This document shows positions 56,989 to 64,000 of a stretch of 64,000 nt of DNA, in pieces. How positions within the stretch are numbered: position 1 is the stretch's first letter; each line of letters begins with the position of its first letter. The stretch is from Pseudomonas sp. GOM7 (lineage in GTDB: Bacteria; Pseudomonadota; Gammaproteobacteria; Pseudomonadales; Pseudomonadaceae): positions 2,232,001-2,296,000 of the forward strand of contig NZ_CP113519.1 of the NCBI RefSeq assembly GCF_026723825.1. Direction: 5' to 3'. The notes beneath the pieces are model-generated. The model searched no databases and was not told where the DNA came from. It saw only the letters and a list, made by a program, of their open reading frames with translations. Both the position numbers and the translations under genes were made by a program.

Positions 56989-58590
56989 TCAGGGATGAAA
57001 GGGCGCGGCCTCCTGCACTTCGATGATCAGGGGGCGGTCTTCGGGCGCGCTGCGTAGCAGCTCGGCCAGATGTGCATGGTCGCGTGCACGCTCGGCGGCG
57101 CAGCCGAATCCTCGGGCGATGGCCAGCAGATCCGGGGTGTAGATGTCGACGCCGATGGGCTCGATGTCGCGGCGCTGCATGTAGCGCTTGATCTCGCCAT
57201 AGCCGGCGTTGTTCCACAGCAGCACGATGATGCCGACCCGCGCCTCCACCGCGCTGGCCAGCTCGGGCAGGGTGAACTGGATGCCGCCATCGCCCATCAG
57301 GCTGATCACCGGCCGCGTCGGCTCGGCCAGCCTGGCGCCGATGGCCGCCGGCAGGCCGTAACCGAGGGTGCCGTAGCCGGTGGAAGCATTGAACCAGCGC
57401 CGCGCGCCGTCCAGTTCCACCAGGTGATTGCCGCTATACACCGTCTGCGTCGAGTCGCCGACGAAGCGGGCGTCGGGCAGGGCCTCGAGCATGCAGCCGA
57501 ACAACTGGCGGTAATGCGCCCAGCCGGCGAAATCCTCGACCAGGCGCGCCTGTACGGCGGCAGTGCGCTGTGCACCGGGGCTGTCTGCGCTGGCCTCGCG
57601 CGGGTCGAACTCGGCCAGCAGCATGCGCATGGCCACGCGCGCATCGCCCTGGATCGCCAGGTGTGGGGTGAAGTTGCGTTGCAGTTGCTGGGCATCGATG
57701 TCGATGCGGATCAGTCGGCCAGGCAGGCGGAAGTCGCCGTCGAACACCACGTCGTAGTCGGTTTCACCCAGCTCGGTGCCGATGGCCAGCACCACATCGG
57801 CTTCCAGTGCCAGGTCGCGCACCGGGCGCAGCGACTGGTTGCTGCCCAGCAGCAGCGGATGGCCGGCTGGCAGCAGGCCCTTGGCATTGATGGTCAGGGT
57901 GGTGGGGGCGTCCAGCGCGGCGGCCAGGGCGCGCGCTTCGGCCTCGGCGGCAACACAGCCGCCACCGAGCAGCAGCAAGGGGCGCTCGGCCAGTTTGAGC
58001 AGCCCGGCCGCCTCGCGAATCAGCGTGCGGTTCGGTGCCGGGCGGTGCAGCCTCGGCCGTGGCGCCAGGGCCATATGGCGAGCGTCGGCGGTGATGATGT
58101 CCAGCGGCAGCTCGATATGCACCGGGCGTGGTCGTTCGCCCTCGAACACGGCGAAGGCGCGGGCCAGTACGCCAGGCAGCTCCTCGACACTCATCAGGGT
58201 ATGGCTGAAGGCACTCACGCCGGCCACCATGGCACGCTGGTTGGGCAGCTCGTGCAGATAGCCCTTGCCCAGGCCGAGACGGGCTCGTTCGTTGACGCTG
58301 GAGATCACCAGCATCGGGATCGAGTCGGCATAGGCCTGGCCCATGGCGGTGAGAATATTTGTCATCCCCGGCCCGGTGATGATGAAACACACGCCGGGCT
58401 TGCCGGACACGCGGGCATAGCCGTCGGCCATGAAGCCGGCGCCCTGTTCGTGGCGCGGGGTGATATGGCGGATGCCGCTAGCCGGCAGGCCGCGGTACAG
58501 CTCGATGGTGTGCACGCCGGGAATGCCGAATACGGTGTCGACACCCCAGGCCTCGAGTTGCTTGACGAGAAATTCACCGCAGGTGGTCAT
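56989..58590 (-). CDS. ThDP-dependent decarboxylase, 5-guanidino-2-oxopentanoate (2-ketoarginine) decarboxylase-like
   Basis: A 533-residue thiamine diphosphate enzyme of the acetolactate synthase-like superfamily. The catalytic Glu is in TPRHEQGAGFMADGYAR near residue 48. The ThDP-binding motif GDGGIQFTLPELASA near 427-441 leads to NNAGYGEIKRY near 455. Next to gbuA, the likely reaction is decarboxylation of 2-ketoarginine to 4-guanidinobutanal (AruI type). That would give 4-guanidinobutyrate after oxidation. The superfamily is certain; the exact substrate is inference. Confidence 0.85.
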   Translation of the reverse strand: MTTCGEFLVKQLEAWGVDTVFGIPGVHTIELYRGLPASGIRHITPRHEQGAGFMADGYARVSGKPGVCFIITGPGMTNILTAMGQAYADSIPMLVISSVNERARLGLGKGYLHELPNQRAMVAGVSAFSHTLMSVEELPGVLARAFAVFEGERPRPVHIELPLDIITADARHMALAPRPRLHRPAPNRTLIREAAGLLKLAERPLLLLGGGCVAAEAEARALAAALDAPTTLTINAKGLLPAGHPLLLGSNQSLRPVRDLALEADVVLAIGTELGETDYDVVFDGDFRLPGRLIRIDIDAQQLQRNFTPHLAIQGDARVAMRMLLAEFDPREASADSPGAQRTAAVQARLVEDFAGWAHYRQLFGCMLEALPDARFVGDSTQTVYSGNHLVELDGARRWFNASTGYGTLGYGLPAAIGARLAEPTRPVISLMGDGGIQFTLPELASAVEARVGIIVLLWNNAGYGEIKRYMQRRDIEPIGVDIYTPDLLAIARGFGCAAERARDHAHLAELLRSAPEDRPLIIEVQEAAPFHP

Positions 58591-58693
58591 GGGCTGCTTC
58601 CTTCCAAACCGGGGAATTTAAAGGGCGAAGGTGTGCGGGGCGCAGCACCTTCGCCAAGTCCCGCCCCGGGGGGCGGGTATTGCCGGAGCCGTA

Positions 58694-60076
58694 TCAGAGC
58701 GCATGGCTGACCGTAGCGCTACGACGCGATACCAGGCTGGCGACGATGAAGGTCAGGGTCGCTACGGTCAGGCTGTAGTAGATCGGCGTATTGGCATCCA
58801 GACCGTCGAGGAACATGAACAGCGACGCGGTGAGGCTGCCGCACAGCATGCTGAGGATGGCGGCGAAGGTGGTCGCGCGCTTGAAGTAGATCGCGCCCAG
58901 CAGGGGCACCAGCATGCCGCCGACCAGCAGGTTGTAGGCCAGGGTCAGGGCACTGATCACGTCACTGACGACCAGCGCGATGGCCAGCACGATGACACCG
59001 AGCAGGAGGGTAAACACGCGGTTCTTGTGCGCGTCGCCATCCTCGTCCTTGCCACCGAGCAGCGGCCACAGATCCTGCGCGGCGGTGGTCGAGGCGGCCA
59101 GCAGGCCGGCGCTGGCGGTGGACATCAGCGCAGCCAGGGCGGCGGCGATGACCAGACCACGGATGCCGTCCGGCAGGCTGTGCTGAACGATGCTGGCAAA
59201 GGCGTTGTTGGCGTTGTCCAGATCCGGCAGCAGCACCTTGGCGGCCATACCGATCAGCGCGGCGGCCAGGCCGTACAGCACGCAATACAGACCGGCTGCG
59301 GTGCCGGCGACGCGGGCCACGCCCTCGCTGCGCGCGGTGAATACGCGCTGCCAGATGTCCTGGCCGATGAAGATGCCGAGGAAGTAGATCAGGAAGTAGG
59401 TGACGATGGTGTCCCAGCCGATGCTGGTGAAGGAGAAGTAGCTGGCCGGCAGGGTGGCGACCAGTGCATCCCAGCCGCCGGCATCGCTGATCGATATCGG
59501 CATGAGAATGAACACCAGGCCGATGGTCATGATCAGGAACTGAACGATATCGGTAAGCGTCAGCGACCACATGCCACCGATGGTGGAGTAGGTCACCGTG
59601 ATACCGCCGCCGAGCAGGATGGCGACCCAGAACGGCATGCCGAACAGCACCTGCATGACGGTACCAATGGCGATGGTCGAGGTGGCCGCGAGCGTCAGTG
59701 CGTAAACCAGCATGATCACGGCGCTGGCGTGGCGCGCGGTCGGGGTGTAGCGGCGCTCCAGCACCTGGGTGACGGTGTAGATCTTCAGTTTCAGCAGCGG
59801 TTTGGCTAACAGCAGGCTAATGCCGACGATACCCAGGCCCAGCGCGGCACACAGCCAGAAGCCGGAAATACCGTGCACGTAACCCAGGCGCACGGTACCG
59901 ATGGTGGAGGCGCCGCCGAGCACGGTGGCGGCCATGGTGCCGAGGTAGAAGCCAGGGCCGAGGTTGCGCCCGGCGACCAGATAATCTTCACGGGTCTTGG
60001 CACGGCGCATGCCGTACCAGCCAAGCGCGAGCATGGCGGCGACGTAGAGTAGAACGACGAATAGATCAAGGGCCAT
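58694..60076 (-). CDS. Sodium:solute symporter (SSS) family permease
   Basis: A 460-residue SSS transporter with about 13 helices. The N-terminus is ALDLFVVLLYVAAMLALGWYGMRRAKTREDYLVAGR, then ATVLGGASTIGT near 50 (the Na+-site helix) and YTVTQVLERRY near 107. ATG 60076 is chosen; the TTG upstream at 60118 is unlikely. It is upstream of the ThDP enzyme gene and downstream of gbuA on the same strand. It probably imports arginine, 4-guanidinobutyrate or a related compound, by context. Confidence 0.9.
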   Translation of the reverse strand: MALDLFVVLLYVAAMLALGWYGMRRAKTREDYLVAGRNLGPGFYLGTMAATVLGGASTIGTVRLGYVHGISGFWLCAALGLGIVGISLLLAKPLLKLKIYTVTQVLERRYTPTARHASAVIMLVYALTLAATSTIAIGTVMQVLFGMPFWVAILLGGGITVTYSTIGGMWSLTLTDIVQFLIMTIGLVFILMPISISDAGGWDALVATLPASYFSFTSIGWDTIVTYFLIYFLGIFIGQDIWQRVFTARSEGVARVAGTAAGLYCVLYGLAAALIGMAAKVLLPDLDNANNAFASIVQHSLPDGIRGLVIAAALAALMSTASAGLLAASTTAAQDLWPLLGGKDEDGDAHKNRVFTLLLGVIVLAIALVVSDVISALTLAYNLLVGGMLVPLLGAIYFKRATTFAAILSMLCGSLTASLFMFLDGLDANTPIYYSLTVATLTFIVASLVSRRSATVSHAL

Positions 60077-60169
60077 GTGGCTCTCCAGTTCTTGTAGTTG
60101 TTGTGGCCTGAGCAGCAAGGATTTACCCGGCGCTCAGGCGGGGCGCCGGGTGGGCTGGGGTGTGTCGTC

Positions 60170-61129
60170 TTAGCGGCGCTGAACCCCAGGCAGCACGCAG
60201 AGCATTTCGTAGAGCAGGTTGGCGCCGAGCAACGAGGTGTTGCCGGTGGTGTCGTAGGGCGGTGAAACCTCCACCAGATCGCCGCCAATCAGATCCAGGC
60301 CCTGGCAGCCGCGGATGATCTCCATGGCCTGGATGGTGGTCAGGCCGCCGATTTCCGGGGTGCCGGTGCCGGGCGCCCAGGCCGGGTCGATGCCATCGAT
60401 GTCGAAGGACAGGTACACCGGGCCGCCGCCGACCTTCTCGCGCACCTCGGCCATCAGCGGCGCCAGCGACTGGTGCCAACATTCTTCGGCCTGCACCACA
60501 CGGAAACCCTGTTTGCGGCTCCAGTTGAAGTCCTCGGCGGTATAACCCTGGGCGCGTAGGCCGATCTGCACCACGCGCTGGCTGTCGAGCAGGCCTTCTT
60601 CCTGGGCGCGGCGGAAGGTGGTGCCGTGGGCGATCTTCTCGCCGAACATGTGGTCGTTCACATCGGCGTGGGCATCGACGTGCACCAGGCCGATCTTGCC
60701 GTACTTCTTGTGCAGGGCGCGCAGGATCGGCAGGGTGATGGTGTGGTCGCCGCCCAGGGTCAGCGGCTTGATGCCGAGTTCGACGATCTCGTCGTAAGCC
60801 TCTTCGATGATGCGCACGGCGTCGAGCAGGTTGAAGGTATTGATCGCCACGTCACCGATATCGGCCACGTTCAGCGAGTCGAAGGGGGCGGCACCGGTGG
60901 CCATGTTGTAGGGGCGGATCATCACCGACTGGGCGCGGATCTCGCGCGGGCCGAAGCGGGTGCCGGAGCGCAGCGAGGTGCCGATATCCAGTGGCACGCC
61001 GACGAAGGCGGCATCGAGCTGGCGTTTTTCCTCGGGGCTCTGGATATGGGGCAGGCGCATCATGGTGGCGATGCCGCCGAAACGGGGCATTTCGTTGCCA
61101 CCCAGGGGCTGATGAAAAACCTTTTCCAT
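60170..61129 (-). CDS. gbuA: Guanidinobutyrase GbuA
   Basis: GbuA hydrolyses 4-guanidinobutyrate to 4-aminobutyrate and urea. The 319-residue ureohydrolase has the Mn2+ ligands in GGDHT near residue 126, VHVDAHADVNDH near 149, and SFDIDGIDPAWAPGTGTPE near 235. The N-terminus (HQPLGGNEMPRFGGIATMMRLPH) agrees with the GbuA of P. aeruginosa as I recall it, including length. It is the first gene of the minus-strand locus, divergent from gbuR. Confidence 0.95.
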   Translation of the reverse strand: MEKVFHQPLGGNEMPRFGGIATMMRLPHIQSPEEKRQLDAAFVGVPLDIGTSLRSGTRFGPREIRAQSVMIRPYNMATGAAPFDSLNVADIGDVAINTFNLLDAVRIIEEAYDEIVELGIKPLTLGGDHTITLPILRALHKKYGKIGLVHVDAHADVNDHMFGEKIAHGTTFRRAQEEGLLDSQRVVQIGLRAQGYTAEDFNWSRKQGFRVVQAEECWHQSLAPLMAEVREKVGGGPVYLSFDIDGIDPAWAPGTGTPEIGGLTTIQAMEIIRGCQGLDLIGGDLVEVSPPYDTTGNTSLLGANLLYEMLCVLPGVQRR

Positions 61130-61219
61130 GGGAAGGCCTCACGGTTGTTGTGGTTGTAGGAATCGTTGGGCCGGATTCTTCGTCAGCGGTGCAGCGGGAA
61201 GAATCGCTGATGGCAAAAA

Positions 61220-61245
61220 CTTAGTTCAGAGATTTCTAAACTAAG
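61220..61245. promoter_or_regulatory. Candidate LysR operator between gbuA and gbuR
   Basis: CTTAGTT (61220-61226) and AACTAAG (61239-61245) are perfect 7-bp inverted arms around a 12-bp AT-rich spacer, with T-N11-A features. It is 91 bp from the gbuA start and 124 bp from the gbuR start, the usual place for an autoregulated LysR activator site. Confidence 0.6.
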
Positions 61246-61276
61246 CGGCTCTGCTTTACAGTGGGCTGATCACCTT

Positions 61277-61338
61277 GGTGCGCACGGCGCGCCCTACGTG
61301 ACCTCGACGGCTCGCCGTAGGGTGCGCCGTGCGCACCA
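61277..61338. repeat. GTAGGGTGCGC REP pair in the gbuA-gbuR spacer
   Basis: GGTGCGCACGGCGCGCCCTAC at 61277-61296 and GTAGGGTGCGCCGTGCGCACC at 61317-61337. Here the GTAG edges face inward, opposite to the other pairs. It lies between the candidate operator and the gbuR start. Confidence 0.8.
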
Positions 61339-61368
61339 TCGATTTCTGCACTAGCCGACAAGAGCCCC

Positions 61369-62268
61369 ATGACCAGCCAATTGCCTGATCTGAAACTGCT
61401 GAAGATCTTCGTCGCCGTGGTGCGCCATCAGGGCTTCGCTGCCGCACAGCAGGAGCTGAACCTGTCCACCTCGGCTATCAGCACCTACATGAGCCAACTG
61501 GAAAGCCAGCTCGGCATCGTGCTCTGTCATCGCGGCCGTGGTGGCTTCAGCCTGACCAGCAAGGGTGAGCTGTTCCATCAAGAAACCTTGCGCCTGCTCG
61601 GCGAGCTGGAAGGTTTCGAGCGCTACTCGGCGGCGCTCAAGGGCGAGTTGCGCGGCACCCTCAACCTCGGTGTGCTGGACTCCACCGTCAGCGATCCGGC
61701 CCTGCCCTTGGCCGAGGTGATCGGCGCCTACAGCCAGGAGCATCCCGGCGTGCACCTGCACCTGTCGGTGATGAGCCCTTACGAGTTGCAACTGGCGGTG
61801 CTGGACAACCGCCTGGATCTGGCCATCGGTGCCTTCTCCACGCGTATGAACGGCCTGCTCTACCAGCCGCTGTACCGCGAGCAGCACTGGCTGTACTGCA
61901 GCGAGCGGCACGCGCTGTTCGCCCAGCGGCGCATCCCGGCAGAGCTGATCACCCAGCAGCGCATGGTCGGCCGCGGCTACTGGAGCCAGGCTGAGCTGGC
62001 TCGCCATGGCTTCAAGCACAGTGCGGCGACGGTGGAGTCGATGGAGGCGCAACTGATTCTGGTGCTGTCCGGCGCCTACATCGGCTACCTGCCGGAACAC
62101 TACGCCCAGCACTGGGTGGATCTGGGACGGCTGCGTGTGCTGTCGCCTGCGACCTTCGGCTATCAGGCACCGTTCTCGTTGATCCTGCGGCGCGGCCGCG
62201 CGCGTGAACCGCTGATCCAGACCTTTCGCGATCTGCTCAAGGCGCAGCTCAATCCGGGCGATCGTTAA
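61369..62268 (+). CDS. gbuR: LysR-family transcriptional regulator GbuR
   Basis: A 299-residue LysR regulator with an N-terminal winged helix (LLKIFVAVVRHQGFAAAQQELNLSTSAISTYMSQLE, about 9-44) and a substrate-binding domain. The divergent position next to gbuA indicates GbuR, the activator that responds to 4-guanidinobutyrate in P. aeruginosa. The identity is by gene neighbourhood and family; a palindromic site lies in the spacer. Confidence 0.9.
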   Translation: MTSQLPDLKLLKIFVAVVRHQGFAAAQQELNLSTSAISTYMSQLESQLGIVLCHRGRGGFSLTSKGELFHQETLRLLGELEGFERYSAALKGELRGTLNLGVLDSTVSDPALPLAEVIGAYSQEHPGVHLHLSVMSPYELQLAVLDNRLDLAIGAFSTRMNGLLYQPLYREQHWLYCSERHALFAQRRIPAELITQQRMVGRGYWSQAELARHGFKHSAATVESMEAQLILVLSGAYIGYLPEHYAQHWVDLGRLRVLSPATFGYQAPFSLILRRGRAREPLIQTFRDLLKAQLNPGDR

Positions 62269-62400
62269 AGTCCTCTGGCTATCGGTCGAAAGCCTGGAAG
62301 CCACTGTTCATCAGGGGTTACGACTAATCGACGATTAGCGATCCTCTGGCGCTGTGCTACTACTTAAAAAGTTGTAATTCTGACCCCACCGAGATCGCCC

Positions 62401-63966
62401 ATGCGCCAGAATTTGCCTGTGACCCAGCGTGAACGCACCTTTGCTGCCGATGAACGCCTCATCTCCACCACCGACATGGATAGCCGGATCACCTACTGCA
62501 ATGACGCATTCGTCGCAATCAGCGGTTTCACCCGCGAAGAACTGATCGGTCAACCGCACAACCTCGTACGCCATCCGGACATGCCGCCCTCGGTGTTCGG
62601 CCATATGTGGGACACCATCAAACAGGGCAAGCCCTGGATGGGTATCGTCAAGAACCGGGCGAAGAATGGCGATTTCTATTGGGTCAGCGCCTATGTCACG
62701 CCGGTCTACGAGGGGGGACGCATGGTCGGTTACGAGTCGGTGCGCTCGCTGCCCACCGAGGCGCAGAAGCGCAGAGCGGAAGCACTCTACGCCCGCCTGC
62801 GTGAAGGCAAACCTGCCGTGCCGGCCTTCGAGCGCTGGACCTACAGCCTGGTGCGCTCCTGGCCTTTGATCCTGGCAGCGGCGGTCATCCTGGCAGCCGA
62901 AACCGTCATGACGGATTGGCTGCTGGTCGGCTTCACCTTCGCCATGATGGTCGCTCTGGGCGCCTACCAGTTGCACCGTACCCGGGCGCTGATCATGCGT
63001 ACCCTCGACGAGCACCCCAAGGCCTTCACCAGTGAACTGGTGGCCCTGACCTACACCGATAACCGGGGCGCTCAGGCACTGCTCGATCTGGCCATGATCA
63101 GTGAGGAGGCGCGTCTGCAGACCGCGCTGACCCGTCTGGAAGATGCCGGCGAGAACGTCAAACGGCGGGCGACGCAGGCTTCCGAACTGGCCAGTGCCGG
63201 GGCCGGCCTGCTCGATCAGCAGCGTGCCGAGACGGATCAATCGGCCACCGCCATCAATGAAATGGCCGCCACCATTCAGGAAGTGTCGCAAAACGTGCAG
63301 AACACCTCGAATGCCGCCAGCGAGGCGGATCGTTTGGCCCAGGAGGGGCGCGACCTGGCCAACGGTAGCCTGGACTCCATGCGGCAGATGGCCCAGGCGG
63401 TCACCGATATCGGTCAGGCGGTCAACGAGCTGGCCAATTCCACCCAGTCCATCGGCAGCGTGGCGGATGTGATCACTTCGATTGCCGAACAGACCAACCT
63501 GCTGGCGCTCAATGCGGCCATCGAGGCGGCCCGTGCCGGTGAGCAGGGCCGGGGCTTCGCCGTGGTGGCCGATGAGGTGCGTTCCCTGGCCTCGCGTACC
63601 CGTGAATCCACCGAGCAGATCCACCAGATCATTTCCGCTCTGCGCGCGGGGGCCGATCGCGCCGTGGCCACCGCTTCGCGTGGCGAGGAGATCTCCCGGG
63701 GCAGCGTGGACAGCGTGGAGTCGGTGAAGAATGCGCTGGAGGGCATCAGCGAAGCGGTGAGCCGCATTTCCGGCATGAGCCAGCAGATGGCATCCGCTTC
63801 CGAGGAGCAGAGCCACGTGGCCGAGGACATCAGCCGGCAGATCACCCGCATCGCCCAGCTCTCGGAAAACAGCGCGTCGCAGGCCCATCAGGGCGCGGCC
63901 ATCAGCCGTGAGCTGGAAGAGATGGCCGACTATCTGCACAGTCTGGCGGAGCGTTTCAACCGCTGA
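62401..63966 (+). CDS. aer: Aerotaxis-type chemoreceptor Aer (PAS + MCP)
   Basis: A 521-residue receptor. An N-terminal PAS domain (about 10-115, [31 protein letters not shown] and [22 protein letters not shown]) that would bind FAD is followed by two adjacent membrane segments (about 155-195). A cytoplasmic signalling domain follows, with [20 protein letters not shown] and [18 protein letters not shown]. Length and domain order match Pseudomonas Aer. It senses redox or oxygen, and the methylation-independent type lacks a periplasmic sensor. Confidence 0.92.
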   Translation: MRQNLPVTQRERTFAADERLISTTDMDSRITYCNDAFVAISGFTREELIGQPHNLVRHPDMPPSVFGHMWDTIKQGKPWMGIVKNRAKNGDFYWVSAYVTPVYEGGRMVGYESVRSLPTEAQKRRAEALYARLREGKPAVPAFERWTYSLVRSWPLILAAAVILAAETVMTDWLLVGFTFAMMVALGAYQLHRTRALIMRTLDEHPKAFTSELVALTYTDNRGAQALLDLAMISEEARLQTALTRLEDAGENVKRRATQASELASAGAGLLDQQRAETDQSATAINEMAATIQEVSQNVQNTSNAASEADRLAQEGRDLANGSLDSMRQMAQAVTDIGQAVNELANSTQSIGSVADVITSIAEQTNLLALNAAIEAARAGEQGRGFAVVADEVRSLASRTRESTEQIHQIISALRAGADRAVATASRGEEISRGSVDSVESVKNALEGISEAVSRISGMSQQMASASEEQSHVAEDISRQITRIAQLSENSASQAHQGAAISRELEEMADYLHSLAERFNR

Positions 63967-63977
63967 CGGCACTGGCG

Positions 63978-64000
63978 GATGCAATTCGGGCAAGGCTCCC
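63978..64000. repeat. Truncated REP unit at the window end
   Basis: GCGGATGCAATTCGGG resembles the GTAGCCCGGATGCAATCC family; the rest is beyond the window. Confidence 0.5.

Noticed and set aside
57070..58710. A 546-codon frame antisense to the ThDP enzyme
   Set aside because: It is a high-GC shadow frame; the minus-strand protein has complete ThDP motifs and the antisense translation has no domain.
62335..63993. A 552-codon frame antisense to aer
   Set aside because: It mirrors the chemoreceptor; its His/Gly-rich sequence is typical of a reverse shadow.

Overview
This 64 kb window is high-GC chromosomal DNA from a gamma-proteobacterium, almost certainly Pseudomonas. The best guess is the P. 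mendocina / P. oleovorans group. The evidence is gene content and order (rlmD-relA-mazG, mobA-moaB-moeA, a riboswitch-led late cobalamin operon, rnd-ycgL-ycgN, a 4-guanidinobutyrate locus followed by a chemoreceptor) and many GTAG-type REP palindromes. The species is inferred from the style of the sequence, not from a search. No prophage, integron, CRISPR array or complete insertion sequence is visible.

Layout. 1-5.1 kb: end of rlmD, then relA (stringent response), mazG and a DUF2058 gene. 5.2-6.6 kb: a DUF5610 protein and a small glutaredoxin-like protein. 6.65-7.49 kb: a non-coding composite repeat, then tRNA-Pro(CGG). 7.75-12.5 kb: a small lipoprotein, molybdenum-cofactor genes (mobA divergent from moaB-moeA), a sirtuin and two tandem NlpC/P60 lipoproteins. 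12.5-16.3 kb: a PAS/GGDEF diguanylate cyclase and a three-lipoprotein operon (CsgG-like, DUF4810, DUF799). 16.4-25.6 kb: a cobalamin riboswitch and ten cobalamin genes (cobO, cobB, bluB, cobD, cobC, cobQ, cobP, cobT, an alpha-ribazole phosphatase, cobS), mostly with overlapping stops and starts. 25.7-27.7 kb: an MFS transporter, a 41-codon membrane peptide and a periplasmic glutathione peroxidase. 27.70-28.52 kb: a second, inverted copy of the 6.65 kb repeat.

28.6-46.5 kb: a FadL-type porin, a sulfurtransferase, gdhA, an SMP-30-like protein, the rnd cluster, a secreted HExxH protein, an HNH nuclease, a chemoreceptor, oligopeptidase B, a HIT protein, a class II amidotransferase, and DUF2937 and DUF2167 proteins. 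46.8-54.6 kb: a VWA/MoxR pair, a DUF748 protein, cysK, an EamA transporter, aceK and a 43-codon gene. 54.6-64 kb: an MBL-fold hydrolase, then a catabolic locus: NCS1 permease, ThDP-dependent 2-ketoarginine decarboxylase-like enzyme, Na+/solute symporter, gbuA and the divergent LysR gene gbuR. The window ends with an Aer-type receptor.

The most unusual features are in the non-coding DNA. Two ~0.83 kb composite elements lie in inverted orientation about 20 kb apart and flank the Mo-cofactor and cobalamin genes. REP palindromes supply the UAG stop codon of three genes. A REP cluster at 51.3-51.6 kb contains a remnant of the EamA gene's 3' end. A 160-bp MITE-like repeat shares an 18-mer with one of the large elements. 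Candidate operator palindromes sit upstream of gbuA/gbuR, the DUF2167 gene and gdhA.
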